NCBI GenBank assembly: GCA_002101905.1
Contig: LQPU01000037.1
Span: 124,001-188,000 of the forward strand
Origin: Mycobacterium shimoidei
Lineage (GTDB): Bacteria; Actinomycetota; Actinomycetes; Mycobacteriales; Mycobacteriaceae
Length of the DNA stretch: 64,000 bases
Direction: 5' to 3'
This document shows positions 27,032 to 34,890 of the stretch, in pieces (position 1 is the first letter of the stretch; the number at the start of each line of letters is the position of its first letter). The notes below the pieces were generated by a model. That model did not search any database. It was not told the origin of the DNA and saw only the letters and a list, made by a program, of their open reading frames with translations. The translations under genes were made by a program, and so were the position numbers.

Positions 27032-27184
27032 TCAGTCCTGTGATTTACCACCAGTGTTTATGGTCAGCTTGCTCAACTGATCCTGCCAGCCGGACCCCTC
27101 GCCGCCGTGGTCGTGGATCTTGAACTCGGGCGGCTCGACGACGTGGTCATTGACGCTGATCAGGATCATGTCGTCTTTATTCAT
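27032..27184 (-). pseudogene. 50-aa relic of an amidohydrolase N-terminus
   Basis: This short frame reads MNKDDMILISVNDHVVEPPEFK and then an unrelated tail ending GGKSQD. The first 20 residues look like the N-terminus of an amidohydrolase-2 protein, including the D-D-H-V-V-E-P-P element also seen as DDHLVEP in the protein at 32719. The rest of the roughly 400-residue domain is absent, so this is probably an internally deleted remnant. It begins two bases after the DUF35 stop with an AGGAATAGGG site, so it is still positioned for translation. A true small protein cannot be excluded. Confidence 0.5.
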
Positions 27185-27186
27185 CC

Positions 27187-27618
27187 CTATTCCTTTGCCT
27201 CGCCTGCTGTAACCGGCCGGAACACCGGTACAACGAAGCCGTCGTCGTCATCGCGAAAAGCGATGGTGAGTTCCAGTTCTGCACACAGGTTTTCGGCCGG
27301 GCAGTCTTCGATGACCGTCATCAGCCGAGGGCCCTCGGCGAGGTCCACCATTGCGACAACATACGGCGTGCACGCATCGAAGGGTGCTGCGTTCTGGTGC
27401 ACCACGGTCCATGTGTAGAGCCTTGCCCGCCCGGACGCCGGCGCTTGCGCAACGTCTTCGCTCCAGCAGTGCGGACAGAACGGACGCACGTACAGCGAAT
27501 TCTGGCCGCACTCTGCACACGTGTTGATCAGCAGTCGGCGATCCTGGATGGCCTGCCACCACGATTCGCTGTCGGTGTCGATCGTGGGCCGGTTGGCAGC
27601 CACAGGCACATCCATCAC
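27187..27618 (-). CDS. DUF35 OB-fold/zinc-ribbon protein, thiolase partner
   Basis: A 143-aa DUF35 protein. The zinc ribbon has four Cys, CAEC and CPHC, separated by 11 residues near residues 34-51. An OB-fold follows, with GRARLYTWTVVHQ and TPYVVAMVDLAEGPRLMT. DUF35 proteins bind acyl-CoA for neighbouring thiolase-like enzymes, as ChsH2 does for the aldolase Ltp2. Its start overlaps the thiolase-like gene stop by four bases, which supports a fixed complex. Confidence 0.88.
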   Translation of the reverse strand: MMDVPVAANRPTIDTDSESWWQAIQDRRLLINTCAECGQNSLYVRPFCPHCWSEDVAQAPASGRARLYTWTVVHQNAAPFDACTPYVVAMVDLAEGPRLMTVIEDCPAENLCAELELTIAFRDDDDGFVVPVFRPVTAGEAKE

Positions 27619-28760
27619 TGCCTCCCGAGGATCATGGTGGCGCTATGGGTGAAAAAGCCCCCCATCGCATGTACGCATGCGACCCGGGCGCCGTCGACCT
27701 GCCGGGGCCCGCATTCGCCGCGAAGCTGTCTGGTCGCTTCGACCATCAGGAACATTCCCCGCATACCTGGGTGGCAGGATGCCAGACCGCCGCCGTCGGT
27801 ATTGGTCGGTAACGCCCCGCCCGGACGCAGTGCGCCGGATGCGATGAACGGCCCGCCTTCGCCCTTGGCGCAGAACCCCAGATCCTCCACCGTGAGCAGC
27901 ACGGTGGAAGTGAACGAGTCATAGAGCTGACACACATCGACGTCGGCTGGGCCGACGCCGGCTTGCGCGAACGCGCGGGGGCCGGACAGCGCGGCAGGCG
28001 ATGTGGTGAAGTCAGCCCACTCGCTCATGCTGACGTGGGACGTCGAGTCGGCGGCACCGAGAATCCAGATCGGCTCCTTGGCGCAGTCCTTCGCCACCCG
28101 CTCGCTTGCCAGCACGACCGCGCCGCCACCGTCCGTGCGCAGACATACATGCTTGGAGGTGAAGGGATCGGCCAGCATCGGTGCCGCGGCGACGTCGGCG
28201 GCAGTTATCCGATCGCGCTCAAATGCGTTGTCGTTCATCGCTGCCCACTCGTGAGCCGCGACTGCAACTTCGGCCAATTGCTCTGCGGTGGTGCCGTATT
28301 CGATCATGTGGCGTCTGGCCGCCATCGCATATTTTGCGATGAGCGTGGCGCCGTATGGAGCTTCGTACTGCATTGCGCCGCCGGTACTCATCGTCGCCGC
28401 TGATGCTCGTAAGCGACGCTTGACGTCGGAGCGCGCGGTCGATCCGTACGTCAGCAGCGCCACGTCGATCGCGCCGGCGGCAATGGCCTCGGCGGCGTGC
28501 CCCGCCATCACCTCCCAGGACGATCCGCCGACGTTGGTCGCGTCGACCCAGGACGGTCGCAGACCGAGGTACTCGCTCACCTCAACGGGTGGCAGCAGAG
28601 TCCCGTGCCCGCCGAAACCGTCGATGTCATCTTTGGTCAGCCCGGCGTCGGCAACGGCGCGGCGTGCGGATTGAGCCATCAGCGCCATCGCGGTCTTGTC
28701 GGGAACCCGTCCGCAATCCGACAGGCCAACCCCCACGATGGCGACCCGGTTCGCTGGCAT
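27615..28760 (-). CDS. Thiolase-like lipid-transfer/aldolase protein
   Basis: A 381-aa protein of the SCP2-thiolase fold. The N-terminal nucleophile region reads DATNVGGSSWEVMAG, so the catalytic Cys of true thiolases is absent, and the C-terminal GGFFTHSATMILG also lacks the usual second Cys; SCHPG near residue 333 holds a His. These losses and the coupled DUF35 gene fit the Ltp2 type, which performs retro-aldol cleavage of a hydroxyacyl-CoA rather than thiolysis. That function is an inference. It is divergent from the aldolase operon at 28819. Confidence 0.85.
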   Translation of the reverse strand: MPANRVAIVGVGLSDCGRVPDKTAMALMAQSARRAVADAGLTKDDIDGFGGHGTLLPPVEVSEYLGLRPSWVDATNVGGSSWEVMAGHAAEAIAAGAIDVALLTYGSTARSDVKRRLRASAATMSTGGAMQYEAPYGATLIAKYAMAARRHMIEYGTTAEQLAEVAVAAHEWAAMNDNAFERDRITAADVAAAPMLADPFTSKHVCLRTDGGGAVVLASERVAKDCAKEPIWILGAADSTSHVSMSEWADFTTSPAALSGPRAFAQAGVGPADVDVCQLYDSFTSTVLLTVEDLGFCAKGEGGPFIASGALRPGGALPTNTDGGGLASCHPGMRGMFLMVEATRQLRGECGPRQVDGARVACVHAMGGFFTHSATMILGRQ

Positions 28761-28778
28761 ACCTAATGGTTACCACAT

Positions 28779-28818
28779 TGATAATGGCATTCACGACTTC
28801 ATGGAATGAACGTTCTCA
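28779..28818 (+). promoter_or_regulatory. Two operator-like sites, divergent promoter
   Basis: TGATAAT-GGC-ATTCACG (28779-28795, perfect left arm, weaker right arm) and ATGGAAT-GAAC-GTTCTCA (28801-28818, perfect right arm, 5 of 7 left) lie in the 58-base gap between the thiolase-like and aldolase genes. The second touches the GTG at 28819, leaving no space for a ribosome binding site, as at 6257. Confidence 0.45.
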
Positions 28819-29637
28819 GTGGGCTACCGTGAGCGTGTGCGGGAACCACTGCGGGAGACATTGCGCGGCGACGAACTGGTCCTGTGTCTGGCACTGATGA
28901 ACGCACGTACCCCCGATGTCCCCGCAGTCGCAGCAGCATGCGGATACGACGCCGTCTACGTCGATCTCGAGCACACATCCACGTCGCTGGAGACAGCGGC
29001 GATGCTCTGCGCGAGCGCATTGGGGGCGGGCATCTCGGCATTGGTCCGCGTGCCATCTCACGATCCGAGCGTCATCGCTCGTGTCATCGACAACGGCGCG
29101 GTGGGAATCATTGTCCCACATGTGAATTCGAGAGAAGAAGCAGCAGCTGTCGTCAATGCGGCGCGGTTTCCCCCGATTGGGCATCGCTCCATCTCGGGGC
29201 CCAATGCGGTCAGCGGCTACCACCCTAGGTCCGCGGCCGAACTCACCGACGTACTCGAGCGTTGCACGGTGGTCGCGGTTATGATCGAAACACCGCAAGC
29301 AGTCGACGCCGTAGACGCGATCGCGGCCGTTGAAGGTATCGACCTGATACTTATCGGCCCGAGCGATCTGACGGCCGAAATGGGCATCCACGGAGACTAT
29401 GAGAATGCCCATTTCCACCGTGCAGTAGAATCGGTCGCGGCGGCTTGTCGTGCACACGGCGTGGCGCTGGGAATAGCCGGTATCAAGTCCGTTGACCTGC
29501 TGAAACGCTTCACAGATCTGGGTCTGCGTTTCATTTCGGCCGGCACGGACGTCGGGATGATGACCGAGGCGGCGACCGCCCGTGCACGCGCGTTGAGAGA
29601 GCTCGACGGCCGGCCCGTAAGTAGCCCCGACGGATAA
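28819..29637 (+). CDS. HpcH/HpaI-type class II aldolase
   Basis: A 272-aa TIM-barrel aldolase/citrate lyase-like protein. The catalytic His is in VDLEHT, the metal ligands are Glu in VMIETPQ and Asp in GPSDLT, and RVPSHDPSVI carries the conserved Arg. The family splits 2-keto-4-hydroxy acids into pyruvate and an aldehyde, with a divalent metal. Start choice is uncertain: GTG 28819 abuts an operator and has no Shine-Dalgarno, and GTG 28837 is a possible alternative. It leads a rightward four-gene group. Confidence 0.86.
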   Translation: MGYRERVREPLRETLRGDELVLCLALMNARTPDVPAVAAACGYDAVYVDLEHTSTSLETAAMLCASALGAGISALVRVPSHDPSVIARVIDNGAVGIIVPHVNSREEAAAVVNAARFPPIGHRSISGPNAVSGYHPRSAAELTDVLERCTVVAVMIETPQAVDAVDAIAAVEGIDLILIGPSDLTAEMGIHGDYENAHFHRAVESVAAACRAHGVALGIAGIKSVDLLKRFTDLGLRFISAGTDVGMMTEAATARARALRELDGRPVSSPDG

Positions 29638-29677
29638 CCCCGATAGCCGAAAGCCCCGCCACCACAAAGGAGGACGG

Positions 29678-30793
29678 ATGCCCACCCCGATCTACACTGA
29701 GCAAGTCGCCGACTCGATGTGCTGGACCGGCGAGGACTTCTCGAGCAAAGACGATTTCGCTTTCGACCTATCGGCCCGCAATGTGGCTGCTTTGGAATCG
29801 ATCTTGGCCAAAACGTCGAAAAAGGATCGCGACGAGATCACCCGCGAGGATGCCCGCCACCCCGACCTCGACGACGATCTGGCGAGGCTGTACCAGGATC
29901 TGATGTTCGGTAAGGGCCTGGCGTGCGTGCGCGGGTTTCCGGTCGAACAGCACTCGATCGAGGACCTGGAGCGCATCTACTGGGCGTTCTGCACCCATCT
30001 CGGGTACCTCGTATCAAACAACTCGTTCGGACACCGAATGGTTCGGGTCCAGGAGGAGGTGCTGCCGGACGGGCTGCAGCCCGCCCGGGGGACCAAGTCG
30101 CGTGCGGAGTTGGCCATGCACAACGACGCCGCCGACATCCTGGCGCTGCTCTGCGTCTACCCCGCGGCCACGGGCGGCGAAAGCCAGTTCGCGAGCGGGC
30201 CGGCGGCGCACAACCGGATTCTCAACGAGCGGCCTGACCTGCTTCCCGTGCTCTATCAGGGGTTTCCGCACCACCGGCGCAGCGAGCAGCCCGACGACCA
30301 ACCGGACGTCACGCCGTACGACGTCCCGGTTTTCTCTCAGATCGATGGCAGGATCTGCATCAACTTCACTTACAGCAGCATCCTGCCGGCGATGCACACC
30401 CTTGGCCGAGAGTTCACGCCCGAACAAACCGAGGCGATTGAGTTGCTCCGCAAGATCCTGGTCGAACAGCAGGTCGAGTTCCGGCTGGAGTCCGGAGAGG
30501 CGGCTGTCGCGAACAACTTCGCGATGTGCCATTCGCGTTCCGACTTCGTCAGCAGCAACGATCCGAAGAAGGCCCGCTGCTTTTTGCGGGCATGGATGGA
30601 GGTGCCGCGCGAAGACCGACGACTGCCGATCGGCCGGGAGTACTTTCACATGGAGAACAAGGACCTGCGCCTGGGATATGACGTAGTCCCCGGCCGGGAC
30701 GGCTCGATCGCGCGCAACGACTACAAGAACGTCAGCGCCGAACTCGCTGACATGTTCAAGGCCGCGCAGGCGAAGCCCAAGCTGAAGCAATGA
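29678..30793 (+). CDS. TauD/TfdA-like Fe(II)/2-oxoglutarate dioxygenase
   Basis: A 371-aa dioxygenase of the TauD fold. The iron triad is visible as H-x-D in AMHNDAADI near residue 148 and the distal His in NFAMCHSRSDF, with the 2-oxoglutarate Arg in CFLRAWMEV. It would hydroxylate an unactivated carbon using O2 and 2-oxoglutarate. It has a very strong AAAGGAGG ribosome binding site and a four-base overlap with the next gene. It shows no secretion signal. The substrate is unknown. Confidence 0.87.
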   Translation: MPTPIYTEQVADSMCWTGEDFSSKDDFAFDLSARNVAALESILAKTSKKDRDEITREDARHPDLDDDLARLYQDLMFGKGLACVRGFPVEQHSIEDLERIYWAFCTHLGYLVSNNSFGHRMVRVQEEVLPDGLQPARGTKSRAELAMHNDAADILALLCVYPAATGGESQFASGPAAHNRILNERPDLLPVLYQGFPHHRRSEQPDDQPDVTPYDVPVFSQIDGRICINFTYSSILPAMHTLGREFTPEQTEAIELLRKILVEQQVEFRLESGEAAVANNFAMCHSRSDFVSSNDPKKARCFLRAWMEVPREDRRLPIGREYFHMENKDLRLGYDVVPGRDGSIARNDYKNVSAELADMFKAAQAKPKLKQ

Positions 30794-31881
30794 GCGAAAG
30801 CCCATGTCCGAGGCTCGTCTACGAGCGATGGACCGACCCCGTCGCCGGGGACATTCTCGAGGTGGCCGACATCGACGTGGTCAAACTCGACCTGACGGCT
30901 TCGGCTGAAGACGGTTGGGCGGTGATGGAATCCGCCCACGGATACCAGGTCGCTACTCGCACTGACGTGGCGTCGATCCCTGACGGTGAACAGTGGTTGG
31001 TGGGTCCCGCTCTGGTCGAACGTTGTGATCAGCTGGTGGCCGTCTGTTCGGCGGGCGCCGGTTATGACGTGATCGATATCGAGGCCTGCACACGGGCCGG
31101 AATCGCGGTGTGTAACAACTCCGGTCCTGGCGCGGAGGCGGTCGCCGAACACGCGCTCGGCTTCATGCTCGATCTTGCCAAGAGGATTACCGTCGCCGAC
31201 CGTGCTCTGCGTCGCGGACCCCTCGGCGATCGCTTGACCTTGCGGGGCAGCCAGTTGCTCGGAAAAACGCTCGGTGTAGTTGGTCTCGGCGCCATCGGCG
31301 GACGCCTGGTGGAGCTGTGCGCGCCCTTCGGGATGGAGATCCTGGTCTGCGACCCGTATGTCGACGAAGCGACCGCCGCCGAGCGCGGCGTGACCTTGGT
31401 AGAGCTCGGTGAGCTGGTCGAGCGCTCCGATTTCGTCCAGGTCACCTGTCCACTGACGGCCGAGACGCGTGGCTTGTTCGGCGCCGCGCAGTTCGCCGCG
31501 ATGAAGCCTTCTGCTTTTTTCATCACCACCGCCCGCGGCCCCGTTCACGACGAGGCTGCACTGCACGACGCCTTGCTCAGCGGGGGCATCGCAGGGGCGG
31601 GCCTTGATGTTTTCCACGAAGAGCCGTTGCGGCCCGACAATCCGCTGCTACGCCTCGAGAACGTCGTGGCGACGCCCCACATCGCGGGCATCACTGTGGA
31701 AGCCGCCCGCGACATCGCCGTCGCCACCGCGACCCAATGGCAGGTGATCTTCGAGGGTCGCATGCCGCCCCGGCTGCTGAATCCCGATGTGTGGCCGCGC
31801 TACTGTGAGAAATTCAACGCGGTCCTCGGATTCCGCCCTCGCGCGGCATCGGCTTTGGAGAAAGCGAGTCACACCAGGTGA
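30790..31881 (+). CDS. D-isomer 2-hydroxyacid dehydrogenase
   Basis: A 363-aa NAD-dependent dehydrogenase with VGLGAIGG as the dinucleotide loop near residue 162, and the catalytic Arg in TTARGP, Glu in FHEEPL and His in TPHIAGIT. It interconverts a 2-hydroxy acid and a 2-keto acid. In this operon it could act on the product of the aldolase or hydroxylase steps. ATG 30790 overlaps the dioxygenase stop; the gene in turn overlaps the EchA start by GTGA. Confidence 0.88.
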   Translation: MSESPCPRLVYERWTDPVAGDILEVADIDVVKLDLTASAEDGWAVMESAHGYQVATRTDVASIPDGEQWLVGPALVERCDQLVAVCSAGAGYDVIDIEACTRAGIAVCNNSGPGAEAVAEHALGFMLDLAKRITVADRALRRGPLGDRLTLRGSQLLGKTLGVVGLGAIGGRLVELCAPFGMEILVCDPYVDEATAAERGVTLVELGELVERSDFVQVTCPLTAETRGLFGAAQFAAMKPSAFFITTARGPVHDEAALHDALLSGGIAGAGLDVFHEEPLRPDNPLLRLENVVATPHIAGITVEAARDIAVATATQWQVIFEGRMPPRLLNPDVWPRYCEKFNAVLGFRPRAASALEKASHTR

Positions 31882-32702
31882 CGGATTACGACACAATCGA
31901 ATTCGAGGTGCGGGGTCACACCGCATGCGTGACGCTGAACCGACCCGAGGTACTCAACGCAATCAACGACGAGATGAGCGCAGAGCTCACCGAGGTGTAC
32001 GCCGAAATCGAACGGTCCCAAGTTATCTGGACCGTAATCATCACCGGCGCCGGTCGCGCGCTATGCGTCGGGGCCGACGTCAAAAAGGCTGCGGACCACG
32101 ACATGGAGAACGCGCCGGGGATCGACAACCAGGGGGAGCCCATCCTCAGCTCGATGCGGCAGTGGGACGCCCCGCAAGAGGCGACGCCGCCCTGGCTTCA
32201 GATGACCAAGCCGATCATCTGTGCGGTGAACGGCATCGCCTGTGGCGCAGGGATGGACTTGGTTACCACCGCCGACATCACCATCGCATCCGAGCGCGCG
32301 ACGTTGATGGATCCCCATGTCAGCATCGGTGTGGCCTCCGGACGCGAAGGGGTCAGGTTGGCCCGGATCCTGCCGCTGCCCGTGGCGATGCGGTTGATCT
32401 TGATGGGCAGACATGAGCAGCTCGATGCGCAGCGCGCGTACGACCTGGGGGTCTTCACCGAAGTGGTTGCCCATGACACGCTCATGGATCGGGCGTGGGA
32501 GATCGCTGACATCGTGAATTCGAATGCGCCGCTGGCGGTGCGAGGTTCGCGGATGGCGGTGCGCAAGGGGCTGACATTGCCCATCTATGAAGCTGAACTA
32601 CTCGCCGAGAACTACCGCATGAAGGTGGCTCTGACGAAGGATGCCATAGAGGGGCCACGAGCCTTCCTTGAGAAGCGTCAGCCGGACTGGAAAGCGCTGT
32701 AG
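31878..32702 (+). CDS. Enoyl-CoA hydratase/isomerase family protein
   Basis: A 274-aa crotonase-fold protein with ALCVGADVKKAA, VNGIACGAGMDLVTTADITIASE and LMDPHVSIGVASGREG. Asp follows the GAGM turn where classical hydratases have Glu; Glu is kept in the second region (GREG). The C-terminal EGPRAFLEKRQPDWK is typical. GTG start overlaps the preceding stop. It is the last gene of the aldolase-dioxygenase-dehydrogenase group and converges on an amidohydrolase 16 bases away. Confidence 0.87.
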   Translation: MTDYDTIEFEVRGHTACVTLNRPEVLNAINDEMSAELTEVYAEIERSQVIWTVIITGAGRALCVGADVKKAADHDMENAPGIDNQGEPILSSMRQWDAPQEATPPWLQMTKPIICAVNGIACGAGMDLVTTADITIASERATLMDPHVSIGVASGREGVRLARILPLPVAMRLILMGRHEQLDAQRAYDLGVFTEVVAHDTLMDRAWEIADIVNSNAPLAVRGSRMAVRKGLTLPIYEAELLAENYRMKVALTKDAIEGPRAFLEKRQPDWKAL

Positions 32703-32718
32703 CGCAACAACCGGCGCG

Positions 32719-33906
32719 CTACGCCATGCCGAAGAACGTCTTGGCGTTGGTGGACAGCACCTTTCGCTTGGTTTCCTCGTCCAGACCCTCCGTCGCCTTG
32801 TTGGCGACCTCCATGCTGTGCGGCCAGTTGGTGTCGTTGTGCGGGTAATCCGTCTCGAACATGAGCTGGTCCTCACCGACTAGGTCGAGAATGCGGAAAG
32901 CCACCGGATCGCCGAACGTGGAGAACCACACGTGACCGGGCACTTGAGTACTGGGTGGTTCGGTCAGCAGCGGGTGGATACCGCCCCACGCCCGCCGGTC
33001 CTCCCAGACCTCGTCGACGCGTTGCAGGTAGTAGGGGATCCAGCCTGCTTGCGCCTCGGCGAACGCGAGCTTGAGGTTTGGGAATTGCTTGAGCTTGCCG
33101 GAGAACAGCCAGTCCACCAGGGCAATGGTGCAGTTCACCGCCATCAGTGCACTGGTGACCACATGCGGAGAGTCGGGCGAGGACTTCGTCAGCGACGAAC
33201 TTGACCCGATGTGCAGCATGATGCCCACCTGGTTTCGCTCGCATGCGGCGAAGAACGGATCCCAGTAGCCGCTGTGAATGGACGGCAAATCCAGGCGGGC
33301 AGGCAGTTCGGAAAAACACACGGCATGCATGCCACGGGCGGCCACCCTGTCAACCTCCCTCGCGGCGAGCTCAACGTCCCAGAGCGGGATGATGCCAAGC
33401 GGGATCAGCCGACCATTCGAGTTGCCGCTCCACTCGTCGATCTGGAAGTCGTTGTAGGCCTCAACGCAAAGCTTGGCGAGCTCCTTGTCCTTGCCGTAGA
33501 GGAAGCGTTGGCCACAAAAGCGGACGAGCGTGTTGGGGAAGCACGCCGAAGCCTCGATGCCCGCCATGTCCATATCGGCGAGCCGGTCCGCCGGACGAAA
33601 GCAACCCGGGCGCATCTCGTCGTAGGTGATCGGGTCGGTGGTGAGCTCGTCGAGTTCGTAGCCGGCCGCCGCACTGATGAGCGGAATCGGGATGACCGCA
33701 TCTTCGTAATGCCAGATGTCCGCGTCGCGCCCCTCGTCGTCCTCGACGAACGCGACATCGGAAGTGACAGACGGATCCATCCGCCCGCGGGTGCGAACAA
33801 TCCGCGGTCCGATGTCGCGATAGCGCTCGGGCAGCCGGCTGGTCCACAGATCGGCTGGCTCCACCAAATGGTCGTCCGGCGAGACAATTCGGATGTCTGT
33901 GCTCAA
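32719..33906 (-). CDS. Amidohydrolase-2 family protein
   Basis: A 395-aa TIM-barrel hydrolase from a different branch than the other four here. The first motif is SPDDHLVEPADLW, then IMLHIGSSS, and the last is FETDYPHNDTNWPHS; this DYPH-x-D form is common in mycobacterial amidohydrolases. I chose TTG 33906 (LSTDIRIVSPDDH) because GAAGGAG lies 7 bases upstream, while GTG 33936 has no site. It is divergent from the TetR gene and has an operator site 55 bases upstream. Confidence 0.85.
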   Translation of the reverse strand: MSTDIRIVSPDDHLVEPADLWTSRLPERYRDIGPRIVRTRGRMDPSVTSDVAFVEDDEGRDADIWHYEDAVIPIPLISAAAGYELDELTTDPITYDEMRPGCFRPADRLADMDMAGIEASACFPNTLVRFCGQRFLYGKDKELAKLCVEAYNDFQIDEWSGNSNGRLIPLGIIPLWDVELAAREVDRVAARGMHAVCFSELPARLDLPSIHSGYWDPFFAACERNQVGIMLHIGSSSSLTKSSPDSPHVVTSALMAVNCTIALVDWLFSGKLKQFPNLKLAFAEAQAGWIPYYLQRVDEVWEDRRAWGGIHPLLTEPPSTQVPGHVWFSTFGDPVAFRILDLVGEDQLMFETDYPHNDTNWPHSMEVANKATEGLDEETKRKVLSTNAKTFFGMA

Positions 33907-33960
33907 CGCTGCACTCCTTCGAGGGCTCTGGTGCACCTACGAAACCCTGACTCCCGCAGA

Positions 33961-33978
33961 CGAGAATAGCCGTTTCCA
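33961..33978. promoter_or_regulatory. Operator site, N4 class, amidohydrolase/TetR promoter
   Basis: CGAGAAT-AGCC-GTTTCCA matches the consensus at 13 of 14 arm positions. On the reverse strand it reads TGGAAAC then ATTCTCG, nearly the same as the 34071 site in direct orientation. It is closer to the leftward amidohydrolase. Confidence 0.6.
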
Positions 33979-34070
33979 CAATATCGCATGGGTCCACCCC
34001 TTGCGCCTTGCAGCTCCTTGCGCGGCCAGCCGATCAACATACCGGTGTAGGTAGATTGGGCGAACGCACG

Positions 34071-34088
34071 TGGGAACGCGTATTCTCA
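34071..34088. promoter_or_regulatory. Operator site, N4 class, TetR autoregulation
   Basis: TGGGAAC-GCGT-ATTCTCA matches all 14 arm positions and ends seven bases before the TetR start codon. This is the normal position for self-repression by a TetR protein, which makes that protein the best candidate reader of the N4 operators. Confidence 0.65.
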
Positions 34089-34095
34089 AGCCATC

Positions 34096-34890
34096 ATGAC
34101 TGCCAAGAAGCGCCCACAACAAGACACTGAAGCCAGCCTCAAGATCGCTGACGCCGACCTGGACGAGATGCCGACGAGCTGGCAGGAACGAACGATAGAG
34201 CGGCGTCTTTCCGCCGCGCGGGCCCGTGCGCTGGCACGTAGCTCGAGATTCCTTGCGACTGCGCTGGAGTTGGTCGAAGAGTCTGGGCGCGCTGATTTCA
34301 CCATCCAGACTCTGATCGATCGGTCGAACCTGAGCCTGCGCGCGTTCTATCAACACTTCGCGGGCAAGGAAGAGCTCCTGCTAGCGCTTTACGAGAACGC
34401 GACAAGTCAGTTCATCGAAGCGATCCGCCATGAGGTCGCAATGGCAGATGGCCCGATGGAGCAACTCGAGGCGTTCTGTCGCGGATTTCTCTCCCGAGCG
34501 GAGTCATCCCAGGCGATCGGCGGCCGGGCGATGACGATCTACAACCTGAGCTTGGAGATCGAGCGGCCGGCCGACTTCGCCAAGATCTGGGAGCCGCACC
34601 AGAAGCTGCTGACCAAGATCCTCACCGCATGTTCGCGCGCCGGCCTGATCCGAAGAGACTTGACACCAGCACAGTTGACCACCCTGCTGAACTCGACACT
34701 CATCGCACTCGCCCAAATCGGCGTGCTGCACCTAGGGGTCAAGGGCGCAGAACTAACCGAGGATCAGTTATGGGCCTGGTGCAAGCAAGCCCTCACGCCC
34801 CCCGAAGATTCGGCCAAACCGAAGGCCGCGGGTGCCAAGACTGCGGCGAAACGAACCACGGCCCGCAAACCTAGAAAGCTAACGGGGTAG
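34096..34890 (+). CDS. TetR-family transcriptional regulator
   Basis: A 264-aa regulator. The helix-turn-helix lies at about residues 67-98, FTIQTLIDRSNLSLRAFYQHFAG, followed by KEELLLALYE. The N-terminal 45 residues are an Arg-rich extension and the last 25 residues are a Lys/Ala/Thr-rich tail (KAAGAKTAAKRTTARK) like histone-type DNA-binding tails, unusual for TetR. Two operator sites sit in its divergent promoter, so it probably represses itself and the regulon; an acyl-CoA ligand is likely but not shown. Its recognition helix closely matches the fusion at 60950. The stop lies inside the convergent FadE gene end. Confidence 0.88.
   Translation: MTAKKRPQQDTEASLKIADADLDEMPTSWQERTIERRLSAARARALARSSRFLATALELVEESGRADFTIQTLIDRSNLSLRAFYQHFAGKEELLLALYENATSQFIEAIRHEVAMADGPMEQLEAFCRGFLSRAESSQAIGGRAMTIYNLSLEIERPADFAKIWEPHQKLLTKILTACSRAGLIRRDLTPAQLTTLLNSTLIALAQIGVLHLGVKGAELTEDQLWAWCKQALTPPEDSAKPKAAGAKTAAKRTTARKPRKLTG

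Noticed and set aside
33937..34095. KstR binding sites
   Set aside because: The arms resemble KstR in part, but the spacing between AAC and GTT halves is 3 or 4 bases rather than 2, and the flanking TG/CA bases are different.
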